DNA from: Prolixibacteraceae bacterium JC049
GTDB taxonomy: Bacteria; Bacteroidota; Bacteroidia; Bacteroidales; Prolixibacteraceae
NCBI GenBank assembly: GCA_023369685.1
Contig: SACZ01000004.1
Location: forward strand, 310,001-374,000
Length of the DNA: 64,000 nt
Direction: 5' to 3'
In this document: piece after piece, positions 16,159 through 24,578 of the stretch
How the letters are laid out: the number at the start of each line of letters is the position of its first letter
How positions within the stretch are numbered: position 1 is the stretch's first letter
Translations under genes and position numbers: made by a program
The notes under the pieces: model-generated
Told to the model about the DNA's origin: nothing
What the model saw: the letters and a program-made list of their open reading frames with translations, nothing else
Databases searched by the model: none

Positions 16159-17163
16159 TTACAACATTGGTAATTTAACCAAGAAGAAATCATCGTCGTC
16201 GATCACTTCTATTTTCTGCCCTAATCGATCGTACAACACATTAAGATAGACCAACCCTTTGCCACTACTCTCTTCTACTACACTCTTTTTTTGCTTGTTA
16301 TTTCTAACGACAATGTATCCATCTTCCACATCAACAGCTATTTTAAGTGGTTGTTCGTGGCTAAAAAGGTTGTGTTTAATTGCATTCTCAATCAATACCT
16401 GCAGGCTTAAAGGAATTACATAATTTTCAAAAAATCGATCGTCAATACTCACTTTCAGCTGTATCGAACTATTGAAACGTAATTTCAAAATATAAAAATA
16501 AGACTCGATGAATTTCAGTTCTTCACCCAAGATCACCTCCTCCTTTTCACTATTATTCAGAATATACCGATATAACTTTGACAACTGCTTCGTATACTTA
16601 TTCGCTTTTTGCTGATCTTCATATATCAGCGAAGCCAGAACATTTAATGAGTTGAAAAGAAAGTGCGGGTTTATCTGCTCTTTCAACACTTTATACCGAA
16701 GATCGAGCACCTTATTCTTCTCCTTTTCAATTCTTATCTCCTCTTTTTTCGACCTAAAATAGAAATTGTAATACTCTATGAATAAGATGATAGTTGTATT
16801 TACAAAGAAGATGATGAAGTAACGACTAAGCAATTTCTCGTGCCCCGGATTATTGAATACTAATATCCGGATATAATGCATCAAATAAAGAGATATTAAA
16901 CTCAATATCAATGCTAGGCAACCATTTCGAATTATCCGCAAATAAAATGGTTGAAGCATAAATGCTTTCTTATTGAAATATGGAATTCCCCATAAGCTAC
17001 CAAACCACGATGGAGCAATAATTATTATCAAAGAAAGATAGTGTAGCAATAACTCGCTTGTAGTAAATACTTCATCTTCGTTTTTAATTATTTTTCCAAT
17101 AAAATACATTACCAATGTAAATATGATATAAGTTGCTATTTGCCGTAAAACTTTTTTAATCAT
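16159..17163 (-). CDS. LytS-type membrane sensor histidine kinase
   Basis: 334 residues with four membrane helices in the first 140 residues and no large external domain, then a short coiled coil and the His_kinase domain. The phospho-acceptor lies in INPHFLFNSLNVL, followed by an unusual-type HATPase with VLIENAIKHN and GKGL. This is the 7TM-less 4-helix kinase form that pairs with LytTR regulators throughout Bacteroidota. The partner regulator is encoded 19 nt downstream. A gap of 145 nt separates it from the DUF2807 gene upstream, so it may have its own promoter. Confidence 0.9.
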   Translation of the reverse strand: MIKKVLRQIATYIIFTLVMYFIGKIIKNEDEVFTTSELLLHYLSLIIIIAPSWFGSLWGIPYFNKKAFMLQPFYLRIIRNGCLALILSLISLYLMHYIRILVFNNPGHEKLLSRYFIIFFVNTTIILFIEYYNFYFRSKKEEIRIEKEKNKVLDLRYKVLKEQINPHFLFNSLNVLASLIYEDQQKANKYTKQLSKLYRYILNNSEKEEVILGEELKFIESYFYILKLRFNSSIQLKVSIDDRFFENYVIPLSLQVLIENAIKHNLFSHEQPLKIAVDVEDGYIVVRNNKQKKSVVEESSGKGLVYLNVLYDRLGQKIEVIDDDDFFLVKLPML

Positions 17164-17308
17164 TTCAGTAAAGTTTTTCGATTTAAATAAAATGGCACCT
17201 ACTTCTGAAAGTTAATGATTTATAATGCAAATCAGATGCAGTATCATGGATAAAATACCACAATGAGCATTGCATCCATTTACTGCATCATTTAATTATA
17301 ACAAAAAC

Positions 17309-18106
17309 TTAGTTGGCATTAATCAAACTTCCTGTTCCGCGATCCACCTTGGTAATAACAGGATTACCTTTATAGTAGACATTTCCTGCCCCTTGAATTG
17401 TTGCCTTTAGTTTTGCCCTCACATTCACCTCACTTTTTCCTGATCCAGCAGATTTTACATCAGCATTGTCACAAACAATATCGAATCCGCAATAGCTGCC
17501 AGAACCACTATTTACAAGTGCCAAATTGTTCAATGTTTCAATGTCTTCTTTTGCCTGAAAAATACCACTACCAGTTATGGTAACATACATCTGTTCAATT
17601 CCTTCAAACTTATTCAGATGTAACTCTCCGCTCCCAACCATCTTAACAGACAAACTGTCCTGATTATCAAAATCATTGATGTGCATATCACCAGAACCAC
17701 TCACACTCAAAAAGTTAATCGAAGGAATAGTAATATCTATGGATAGCTGACTGTTAGTATAAGAGCTGTTTTCCATTTCGATTTTTAGCACATTACTGAT
17801 TACTGTTGCTTTTATTTGGGCTATAACATCTCCACTTCCAATGGCTTTTACCAGTTGTGTATTTCCCTGTGTAATACGCACGTTAGGAAAAGATGCCAAG
17901 TCAACTCCATAAAAAGTGCCCACAGACAATATACGTGTTTCAACTTCTCCTTTGCCTTTTTCATCAGCATTCACATTGGTTATTGAAAGTTCCTCTTTTT
18001 CATCTGAACAGCCAATAAAGAAACCACTTGAAAACAGTATAACTCCAATTACAAATACCACTGTAAGCAATAGTCTTATGATTCTTAATTTTGTCATCAA
18101 TGTCAT
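17309..18106 (-). CDS. DUF2807 (head GIN domain) lipoprotein
   Basis: 265 residues. A signal segment ends in a lipobox (FFIGC, then SDEKEE), so it is probably a lipoprotein. The body (about 60-255) is a beta-helix of DUF2807 type with repeated Gly-Ser turns (SGSGDM, VGSGEL, TGSGIF, SGSGSY, SAGSGKS). These proteins are common in Bacteroidota and often placed next to LytTR systems; their function is not established, and adhesin-like or envelope-stress roles are guesses. Start codons MTLM/MTKL at residues 1 and 4 are both possible. It follows the barrel gene by 31 nt. Confidence 0.8.
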   Translation of the reverse strand: MTLMTKLRIIRLLLTVVFVIGVILFSSGFFIGCSDEKEELSITNVNADEKGKGEVETRILSVGTFYGVDLASFPNVRITQGNTQLVKAIGSGDVIAQIKATVISNVLKIEMENSSYTNSQLSIDITIPSINFLSVSGSGDMHINDFDNQDSLSVKMVGSGELHLNKFEGIEQMYVTITGSGIFQAKEDIETLNNLALVNSGSGSYCGFDIVCDNADVKSAGSGKSEVNVRAKLKATIQGAGNVYYKGNPVITKVDRGTGSLINAN

Positions 18107-18137
18107 TTTTCAGCAGGTCTATTAACACAGTCAATTA

Positions 18138-19013
18138 TTACAAGGTAAAGCCTATGCCAAATCCGAAAAAGAAACTATTTCCCATATCAAATTCGTAGGC
18201 AGCGTCTTTGTCTTTATCTCTTAATTCGAATTCCCGACTTAAGGTATAACCAGCCTTTGCTTTCACCGATATCTTATTGAAATTGTACACATATTCTATT
18301 CCTGAAAACAAATCTTTATACTTCACCTGTTCAGCCAATCTGTTATCGATGAATGTCGGATCTGAAATTTTCTCACTGATATTAGCATTAAAGCCCCTGA
18401 ATTCGAAGAAACCAGTAAGCTTCGATTTTTCATTAATATCGTAGGATAAGCCTGTTACAGGGAAACCAACATTCATGCTCCACTTTTCAGAAAACCGTTT
18501 GTAGTAACTGATATATGGTAGTGGTGCCGGAGTTCCCAAAGTACTAGAATACATCACTCCAAAGCTTAATTTTGAATTCTTTGTTCGCGAGTAATTAAAA
18601 ATTGCAAAAGCATTGATATAGATATCGTCACCTTTTATCCCATCGGTGAAATTCGAACTCATTTTTGGTGTCAATCGCCCCAGAAAAGACCATTTTGAGT
18701 TCATTACCATTACATAATCGAAATCAAATCCGACACCATAAAAGTTTTCCAAGTCTTTTGTGAACTCATTGTCCTTTTCAAACTCAATGTCCATACCAGA
18801 AAACTTTGTAGATACTTTGAAGCTGCTTTTATCACTCAATCTGGCATTCAACAGCTTTGTTTTTACATCGAAATACTTGTAAGCAGCATCGCTCCCCTCC
18901 AAAGGCACGTACCCCGATTCAATTTTAGTACCATGCTTTTTATATTGAGCTTTACTTATTCCTGAAATAGCCAACACACACGCCAATACTAGTACTATTC
19001 TAACTCTACACAT
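18138..19013 (-). CDS. Outer-membrane beta-barrel-like protein
   Basis: 291 residues with a signal peptide ending near SKAQ (about residue 22). The rest is made of alternating hydrophobic and polar strands with aromatic residues, and the chain ends in a barrel-type strand (FFFGFGIGFTL). The family is not recognised more precisely. It starts 12 nt after the phosphatase gene and precedes the DUF2807 lipoprotein, suggesting one envelope operon. A role as a small porin or structural barrel is inference. Confidence 0.65.
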   Translation of the reverse strand: MCRVRIVLVLACVLAISGISKAQYKKHGTKIESGYVPLEGSDAAYKYFDVKTKLLNARLSDKSSFKVSTKFSGMDIEFEKDNEFTKDLENFYGVGFDFDYVMVMNSKWSFLGRLTPKMSSNFTDGIKGDDIYINAFAIFNYSRTKNSKLSFGVMYSSTLGTPAPLPYISYYKRFSEKWSMNVGFPVTGLSYDINEKSKLTGFFEFRGFNANISEKISDPTFIDNRLAEQVKYKDLFSGIEYVYNFNKISVKAKAGYTLSREFELRDKDKDAAYEFDMGNSFFFGFGIGFTL

Positions 19014-19025
19014 AGCTCTCTCCTC

Positions 19026-19907
19026 CTATTTTAACATCTTACTTTTTAATAAATGAATCTCTTCGGCAGTAATTCCCAAATACGATTTTACGTATCTATC
19101 CATTCCTCCAAATTCTTTCTCAATAGTATCGAAGGCCGATTGTAAGTAGCTTTTATGCGCCTTCATTGCTGCTAACAAATCATCTTTAATTTTATTATTG
19201 GTTGCCTTTTTTAGCTTGGTAAACTTATGCACAAACTGCTCTTTGCGCTGAATATTGGTATAGAGGTAATCCTGAAAAATAATTTCACGTGGCACTTCTA
19301 AAATGGACAGAATTAAAGCCGAAACCAACCCTGTTCTATCTTTTCCTCCGGCACAATGAAAAACAGTAGCTCCCTCTTTATTATTCAGAATATCTCTGAT
19401 AATTTGCGGAAAAACCGACTTCCCTTCAATTACCATTATTCGATATCCTTTAATGGCATCATCAGCAAATCCTTCGCCAGTCCAATATCCCGACAATAGC
19501 TTTTTAGTAAAATCAACCGGATCGACAGCTTCGTGACCAATTTGCCGATGGAAAAAGCGTGCTCCACGAGGCATTTTATCTGCTTTCAGGTTCACCTCAA
19601 TTACCGATCGCAAATCGAGTACTTTTCTCACCCGTAACATCTCTAGTTTTGCCAAATCTTCTTCTGTCAGATCAGTTAATTTATCCGAACGAAAAACAAT
19701 ACCTGTCTTCACCAATCTTCCCGACTTATTTCTAACACCTCCCAGGTCTCTTAAATTATGGGCTCCATTCAGTTTCACAACTCTTAAATCGAATTGATCC
19801 TTCGATTTTTCAATGCTCTTACTGGTATCATTACCATTTGCATTCATTGCACAGCACACTAAAACAAATATTGCCAACACAGGCAAAAGCTCTAATAATC
19901 TATTCAT
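19026..19907 (-). CDS. Secreted tyrosine-protein phosphatase
   Basis: 293 residues with an N-terminal hydrophobic signal (about 1-25). The active site is H-C185-AGGKDRTG, the CX5R loop of the dual-specificity/Y_phosphatase3 group, and the upstream NLRDLGGVRNKSG segment is typical of the family. The Asp in LRSVIEVN and DLR motifs also fits. It probably acts in the periplasm or outside on phosphorylated protein or lipid substrates, which are unknown. A -7-like element on the minus strand (TAGATTTG, 19943-19936) lies about 29 nt before the start, but its -33 box is absent. It heads the minus-strand envelope operon. Confidence 0.85.
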   Translation of the reverse strand: MNRLLELLPVLAIFVLVCCAMNANGNDTSKSIEKSKDQFDLRVVKLNGAHNLRDLGGVRNKSGRLVKTGIVFRSDKLTDLTEEDLAKLEMLRVRKVLDLRSVIEVNLKADKMPRGARFFHRQIGHEAVDPVDFTKKLLSGYWTGEGFADDAIKGYRIMVIEGKSVFPQIIRDILNNKEGATVFHCAGGKDRTGLVSALILSILEVPREIIFQDYLYTNIQRKEQFVHKFTKLKKATNNKIKDDLLAAMKAHKSYLQSAFDTIEKEFGGMDRYVKSYLGITAEEIHLLKSKMLK

Positions 19908-20046
19908 ATCTAAAATTTTAAGCTAAACAACGCTGCAAATCTATGTTCACACAGTTATTAGTGCCCCATCGTTTCTGCTCAACTTCGGATTTAGCTGTCT
20001 CAAGTGAAGAATTTCAATCTCCAATAGAACAAACAGTACACTTACA

Positions 20047-20077
20047 TTGAACCACAATCATATTATTATTACTTTTG
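20047..20077 (+). promoter_or_regulatory. Promoter of the 20099 gene
   Basis: TTG (20047-20049), 20-nt spacer, TACTTTTG (20070-20077): an exact Bacteroidota primary-sigma promoter, with the ATG 21 nt after the -7 element. It is one of the best promoter matches in the window. Confidence 0.7.
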
Positions 20078-20098
20078 TTTTAAACGAATACCCCAGAA

Positions 20099-20914
20099 AT
20101 GAAAAGTTTATTCACCATTATTTTACTGCTATTTATCTCGACAAATAGTTTTTGCCAATCAAAAGTTACAGGCAATAAGAGCATATGCGGACATTGGGTT
20201 TCTCAAAATTACATCAATGAGGTAGTAAAAACGAATGATCCATATTTAGCACACCAAAAGAGTCCTTATAGAATTCTCATAATAAATAAAGAAAACCAAC
20301 TAAAGGACACCATAAAAGTAAGTACTGATAAAGCTTGTCAGTCTGAAGCTTCTTCATTTCTATATTATCAAAGACAACAAAATACCTTAAAGTATATTGG
20401 GGCTAATTTAGGACCTTCCAGTAACCTTAAATACCTCAAAGAAAAAGCACATTCAATTAATCTATCTTCTGATGGGAAGAAGCTGACTATAACTTCGCAG
20501 AATAAAGGCAAAGAATACTACGTACGTATTCCTAACCTAGGTAAAAAAACCTATAATGAAAATCTAGATCTTTACATTACCAGACTACTATTTCATGATA
20601 AATATCGATATGGGAAAAAATTAGTAGAGTTTATTCCTGATGGTCAAATCAATGGCTTTAAAAACTATAAATCATTCCGGGTAGGACTTTTTTATTGCTT
20701 CGATTTCTCCTTATACGAAAATAATTACATCGATTTCTATGAATCAGAAAAACCTAGTAGAAAAGAGTTGGCATCAAGAAATCTTAAAAATCAGTACTCT
20801 TTCTCTTTTGATGGGGATACACTAAAACTTTACGCCATAAAAGAAGATTATTCTGAAGACTATAAAATAATAAAAGGAGAACTTAAATATAAACTGGTTA
20901 GGTGTAGAGACTAA
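20099..20914 (+). CDS. Secreted protein of unknown function
   Basis: 271 residues with a clear signal peptide (FTIILLLFISTNSFCQS). The mature part is rich in Lys, Tyr and Ser with beta-strand patterning and no motif I recognise. The sequence HWVSQNYINEV near residue 30 recalls proteins that bind or store a small ligand, but this is not enough for a family call. A good promoter lies directly upstream. The gene is single; the next gene is 270 nt away behind a repeated regulatory module. Confidence 0.7.
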   Translation: MKSLFTIILLLFISTNSFCQSKVTGNKSICGHWVSQNYINEVVKTNDPYLAHQKSPYRILIINKENQLKDTIKVSTDKACQSEASSFLYYQRQQNTLKYIGANLGPSSNLKYLKEKAHSINLSSDGKKLTITSQNKGKEYYVRIPNLGKKTYNENLDLYITRLLFHDKYRYGKKLVEFIPDGQINGFKNYKSFRVGLFYCFDFSLYENNYIDFYESEKPSRKELASRNLKNQYSFSFDGDTLKLYAIKEDYSEDYKIIKGELKYKLVRCRD

Positions 20915-21051
20915 AAACATGGATGAACTAAAATTATTACTACCCATTCCTGTTTTTCTTTCCTAGAGCCTCATCTTCTTTTTATTAGCAAAATTAATGG
21001 CTCTCATTCAATATATCCATCCAATTTTATAATCATAATTATATCCTAAAA

Positions 21052-21147
21052 TTAGTTGTTATTTGTATATTTGGAATTATAACAACTACCAAAGCCTACC
21101 TTATAGTAAAGGTAACAACAATCTTTGTGGATGTTATAAATAAGTTG
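21052..21147 (+). repeat. Promoter/hairpin module, copy A
   Basis: This roughly 96-nt stretch aligns with 55307-55402. Shared blocks are TGTTATT, TATATTTGG (an exact -7 element, 21066-21073), ATAACAAC, a central small hairpin (TACCTT/AAGGTA here) and a GTGGATnTTATAAA-TAAGTT tail. The two copies keep the hairpin position with different bases. The module ends 39 nt before the ATG of the 21187 gene. The rest of the 270-nt gap holds nothing recognisable. Confidence 0.65.
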
Positions 21148-21186
21148 TGCTTCATGCAAAAAGAGCAATCTGCAATTAATTAGATT

Positions 21187-22131
21187 ATGATTATACAATT
21201 TTCACATAGTGGACAAGAACTAAATATGTCAAGACAAAGCTCTAAAAATGGGCTTGCTTATAGATTTGATAATACAATAGTTAATACAGGATTTAGATTT
21301 TGGAACAATGAGCCAAGTCATAAAAGAAAGTACATCAAGAATAAAGGATGGTATTTGGAAAACACAGGAAATTCATTTAATCCTATTCCCAAGAAGGGAG
21401 AATTGTATTTTTGGGGAGAATGGGAATCGCAGTCTAGATTTGAATTAACTGGAAATAGATTTTCGACGACTCCATCACTACCGCATGCAATACATTATCC
21501 AATGTTTTCTATTCGAGGAATGGGGTGTCATAATACAGACCCATTTGTGTTTGGAGAACATTTTTATTATACAAATTGTAAACAAAAATCACATTCTTTT
21601 TTACAAACATTGAATAATGATTCAATTATTATCTATGGGTCTGAGAGAGGCAGAACAGAATTTGTGATTGATACTGTATTTGTGGTTGGGACAAGTGAAC
21701 TTGTACAAGATTATCATCTGCATCCAACAAATTATCCATTAACATTAAGACAAGCAACAATTGATTTAAACGGCGGTTTGCCAAATTATATGAGATTGTA
21801 TCAAGGAAAAATGTATGACTTTAGTCGTAAATATTTGGAAGAAAAACCATATACTTTTTGTTTTGTGCCTTGTATGATTGATTGTGATGCTTCTGGATTT
21901 GAAAGACCAGTGATTGATTGGCAAAGATTCAACTTACAAAAGCCTGGAGCTGGAACTGTAACAAAAAGGATTGATTCTAATTCAGAGAATAGCTTTTGGC
22001 ATGATTTGGTTGCTGAATTAATCAAGCAAGGTTTTTCATTGGGAATTAAATTAGAAATGCCGGCTAATAATGATTCTGAGGAATTTCCTGAATATGAAAA
22101 AAGTGACACAAAATGCGGAGGGAGATGTTAA
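21187..22131 (+). CDS. Hypothetical protein of accessory type
   Basis: 314 residues with no signal peptide or membrane helix. Visible features are KKGELYFWGEWE (about residue 75), a histidine/aspartate patch (GCHNTDPFVFGEHFYYTNCKQ region, about 115-135), a DTVFVVG strand and a Cys-rich C-terminal tail (CGGRC). I do not recognise the family. The style, a cytosolic protein in an accessory region beside a modification-type HNH nuclease, would fit nucleic-acid modification or defence, but that is inference only. It is preceded by the shared promoter/hairpin module and followed by 224 nt with inverted repeats. Confidence 0.65.
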   Translation: MIIQFSHSGQELNMSRQSSKNGLAYRFDNTIVNTGFRFWNNEPSHKRKYIKNKGWYLENTGNSFNPIPKKGELYFWGEWESQSRFELTGNRFSTTPSLPHAIHYPMFSIRGMGCHNTDPFVFGEHFYYTNCKQKSHSFLQTLNNDSIIIYGSERGRTEFVIDTVFVVGTSELVQDYHLHPTNYPLTLRQATIDLNGGLPNYMRLYQGKMYDFSRKYLEEKPYTFCFVPCMIDCDASGFERPVIDWQRFNLQKPGAGTVTKRIDSNSENSFWHDLVAELIKQGFSLGIKLEMPANNDSEEFPEYEKSDTKCGGRC

Positions 22132-22355
22132 AGCACGAAAGCACAACAAAAGCTAAATGCCAGTCGAGCTTCAGAGGCAAAGCAAGCTTCTGCCCTTCGT
22201 AGCATCAGCGCCAATTCGTCGTTGACGATTTGGCTATCGAAAAGAAAAATCAATAAAACAACGAATTGGCTCAGTGGTAAATTGAAAGGATTGGTTTTTC
22301 AAAATCCCGTCGGGCACATAGCCAAGACCGTTAGCCACTATTAAACATACATCAA
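22132..22355. other. Structured gap ending in a cassette-like border
   Basis: CCAATTCGTCGTT (22211-22223) pairs with AACAACGAATTGG (22257-22269) with one mismatch, and the gap ends with GTTAGCCACT (22331-22340), 15 nt before the HNH start codon. The exact reverse complement AGTGGCTAAC occurs at the HNH stop codon. No gene is supported here. Confidence 0.5.
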
Positions 22356-23255
22356 ATGTACTATTGGGTAAATCAAGGAAAAACATATAACGAAGAATAC
22401 CAAGGAGGTTATTTATGGGCACCTTTCAAAAATAAAAAAGGAAATTCTGTTTTTCATTGGGACAGCATGAATGATTTAGTTCCCAATGATATTGTTTTCA
22501 ACTACTTTAAAGGGGAAATAGTGGGGTATTGCATTGTTCAATCGAAAACATATAATTCGCAAAGACCTGAAGAATTTTCTGAAGAGGACGAATGGGAAGA
22601 AACAGGTAGAATTGTAGATGCTGAGTATAAGCCATTCTACACAAAAATTAAACTAAGTAATGTTTTCGAAGATATTAAGGAGCTATTACCGGAAAAGTAT
22701 TCACCAATTTCTAAAAACTCAAATGTTAATCAAGGTTACTTATATTCGATTCCCGAGAAACTTGGAATAAAATTAATGAATATCGCTAATGTCAACTATG
22801 AAAATATACATAAATCTGAAGAGCCGATTAATAAATACAGCAATGATACTCCAAATATCACTTCTAGAAAGGGCTTGGTAACATCACGTGTTGGTCAAGG
22901 AGAATACCGTAGAAAAATACTCAAAAGGTGGAAGAATAAATGTGCAGTGACAGGTTGTGCTCTCATTGAAGTTCTTATTGCATCTCATATATTACCATGG
23001 AGGGATTCTACAAATCAAGAAAGGTTAGATGTTAATAATGGTATATTACTTTCTCCAACTTATGACGCATTATTTGATAGACATTCTATTTCGTTCGAGG
23101 ATAATGGAAATATTATATTATCAAAAGAATTAAGTGAAGCTGAGTATTTGAAGATTGGTGTTACAGGAACAGAAAGAATAGATAAACTAACAGAAGGTAA
23201 TCTTAAGTACTTAAGGATTCATAGAGACGAATTTCATAAAAAGAACAGTGGCTAA
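22356..23255 (+). CDS. PUA/EVE-like domain fused to HNH endonuclease
   Basis: 299 residues. The N-terminus (about 1-110: YYWVNQGKTY, GGYLWAP, FHWDSM, VPNDIVFNYFKGEIVGY) looks like the EVE/PUA-superfamily domain that reads modified bases. The C-terminal part (about 185-295) is an HNH_2-type nuclease with CAVTGC, ASHILPWRD, LDVNNGILLSPTYDALFDRHSI. This combination is expected of a modification-dependent (type IV-like) restriction enzyme active against phage DNA with modified cytosine or other bases. There is no adjacent methylase, consistent with a type IV enzyme. The stop codon lies inside a border repeat. Target modification is unknown. Confidence 0.75.
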   Translation: MYYWVNQGKTYNEEYQGGYLWAPFKNKKGNSVFHWDSMNDLVPNDIVFNYFKGEIVGYCIVQSKTYNSQRPEEFSEEDEWEETGRIVDAEYKPFYTKIKLSNVFEDIKELLPEKYSPISKNSNVNQGYLYSIPEKLGIKLMNIANVNYENIHKSEEPINKYSNDTPNITSRKGLVTSRVGQGEYRRKILKRWKNKCAVTGCALIEVLIASHILPWRDSTNQERLDVNNGILLSPTYDALFDRHSISFEDNGNIILSKELSEAEYLKIGVTGTERIDKLTEGNLKYLRIHRDEFHKKNSG

Positions 23256-23345
23256 CACTTGCTCATACGTAATATACCTTGCCGCAGGCGCAACATAAGG
23301 CATACTAAGCATACCACCGCTAGCAAATCCTAAATTGAACTAACA
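23247..23345. other. Cassette-like border with imperfect palindrome after the HNH gene
   Basis: It begins with AGTGGCTAAC (23247-23256), the exact complement of 22331-22340, and includes the HNH stop codon. A folded region follows: TTGCCGCAGGCGCAA in the middle, CTT/AAGG and ATA arms around it, and CCGCTAGC near the end. The form resembles an integron attC site, but the core bases do not match the RYYYAAC/GTTRRRY consensus exactly. Confidence 0.45.
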
Positions 23346-23356
23346 AACGATTACAT

Positions 23357-23524
23357 ATGAAAACAAAGAAAATATTAATAGATGCCTTGTTTATAATCGT
23401 TTCCACTCTAGTATTGATAATACTAAATCACTTTAGACTAATAGAAAGGAGTTTAGGTTTTTCATTGATCCCAGTTTTAATTGCTTACTATTTTGGGCAA
23501 TTCATAAAAACAAAATTTAAATGA
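23357..23524 (+). CDS. Small two-helix membrane protein (55 aa)
   Basis: 55 codons from ATG 23357 to TGA 23522-23524. Two hydrophobic segments (about 6-22, ILIDALFIIVSTLVLII, and about 33-46, FSLIPVLIAYYFGQF) with basic residues at both ends predict a two-pass inner-membrane protein. It overlaps the next gene by the four bases ATGA, a strong sign of coupled translation. No family is recognised; small membrane toxins, anchors and immunity proteins all look like this. Confidence 0.6.
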   Translation: MKTKKILIDALFIIVSTLVLIILNHFRLIERSLGFSLIPVLIAYYFGQFIKTKFK

Positions 23525-23850
23525 ATAAAGAAGAAAACGAATACGACAAACATGTTGACTTCTACTGGTCAAACCTATTGAATTCACTAAAGCTTTTTTC
23601 ATATTCGAGAATAGAACTTGAACAATTAGTTGCACCTACATTTGACCCAATTTTCCGTAATAATCTCATTGACAAAAGTCTGAGAAAAGAATTGCTGGAT
23701 TTTAAAGTTCAAACAGACCAAATTCCCAGTGAGATATGGGATTGGGATTATATTGAGCAGGAAAGTCAGTGGATTGAAGTACGAAAAAAAGCAAATAACC
23801 TATTAAACAAATTAGGAATCACTGACAGAAAGTACAACATAAGCACATAA
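23521..23850 (+). CDS. Hypothetical cytosolic protein coupled to small membrane ORF
   Basis: 109 residues, acidic and helical, with no signal or membrane segment. It contains a Trp-rich stretch (EIWDWDYIEQESQW). The start codon overlaps the stop of the 55-residue membrane protein (ATGA), so the two are probably made together. I do not recognise the family. A partner or regulator of the membrane protein is the simplest reading. Confidence 0.55.
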   Translation: MNKEENEYDKHVDFYWSNLLNSLKLFSYSRIELEQLVAPTFDPIFRNNLIDKSLRKELLDFKVQTDQIPSEIWDWDYIEQESQWIEVRKKANNLLNKLGITDRKYNIST

Positions 23851-23934
23851 CTTTTATAACAAAACAATAATTGAACGCTTCTTAAGTTTGGAAATAGAGA
23901 TAATAACAAACAGCTAATACAAAAAATACCACTA

Positions 23935-24495
23935 ATGAATAAGACCCATATTTATTTAATACATGGCTATACAGCCTCAAAAACTTCAAATTGGTTCCCG
24001 TCCTTTGAAGCAGAAATGCAAAATGAAAATGTAGAAGTTACTGTTCTTGATATGCCCAACTCAAACAATCCTGTTTTTCATGAATGGATAAACCACATTG
24101 AGAAATCAATTAAAGCCTATGATGCGAACTCAATCTTTATTGGTCATAGCCTGGGATGTACTACTATACTAAGTTATTTAAATCGGAACAGAATAAATAC
24201 AAATATAAAAGGGATGTTTCTGATTTCAGGATTTGTAGAAGAAACACCAATACCTGAGCTAGCAGAATTCATAGAAGACGAATTGGATTATAATTATCTT
24301 ATAAATCTCACTCAAAACCGGATAGCAATATCTGCCAAAGATGATGATATTGTTCCCTTTGATTATTCTATGAGAATGGCTGAAAAGCTAAAGTCCCAAT
24401 TTATCTTATTAGATGAGGGTAAGCATTTCATTGACAGAGATAATTTTACTGATTTTCCTTTTTTAGTTAATGAAGTTAAAAAACTATTGGAGTAG
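23935..24495 (+). CDS. RBBP9/YdeN-type serine hydrolase
   Basis: 186 residues, alpha/beta hydrolase of the small RBBP9/YdeN group. The first strand gives YLIHGYTASKTSNW. The nucleophile is the Ser of IGHSLGC, the acid lies in AKDDDIVP and the catalytic His in GKHFIDRD. No signal peptide, so cytosolic. The physiological substrate of this group is not settled; esterase activity is usual. It stands alone, ends at a strong bidirectional terminator and is the last gene of the accessory stretch. Confidence 0.85.
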   Translation: MNKTHIYLIHGYTASKTSNWFPSFEAEMQNENVEVTVLDMPNSNNPVFHEWINHIEKSIKAYDANSIFIGHSLGCTTILSYLNRNRINTNIKGMFLISGFVEETPIPELAEFIEDELDYNYLINLTQNRIAISAKDDDIVPFDYSMRMAEKLKSQFILLDEGKHFIDRDNFTDFPFLVNEVKKLLE

Positions 24496-24529
24496 TAAAT
24501 TCTGTAAACAATAACACTTCCCCATCAAA

Positions 24530-24574
24530 AAAAGCCACTATTTCACAAATTTTACCCATGAAATAGTGGCTTTT
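24530..24574. terminator. Bidirectional terminator
   Basis: A 16-bp perfect stem, AAAAGCCACTATTTCA (24530-24545) with TGAAATAGTGGCTTTT (24559-24574), has A-run and T-run flanks on the two sides. It serves the plus-strand hydrolase and the convergent minus-strand SDR gene. Confidence 0.85.
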
Positions 24575-24578
24575 ATTT

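Noticed and set aside
21066-21073. Complete -33/-7 promoter in front of the 21187 gene
   Set aside because: TATATTTG fits the -7 element, but the closest TTG is only 7 nt upstream and no TTG lies at 19-21 nt, so only the -7 part is supported.
23247-23345. Calling this segment a true integron attC site
   Set aside because: The core sequences GGCTAAC and GCTAGC deviate from the RYYYAAC/GTTRRRY pattern and no integrase is visible in the window, so only a cassette-like border is claimed.
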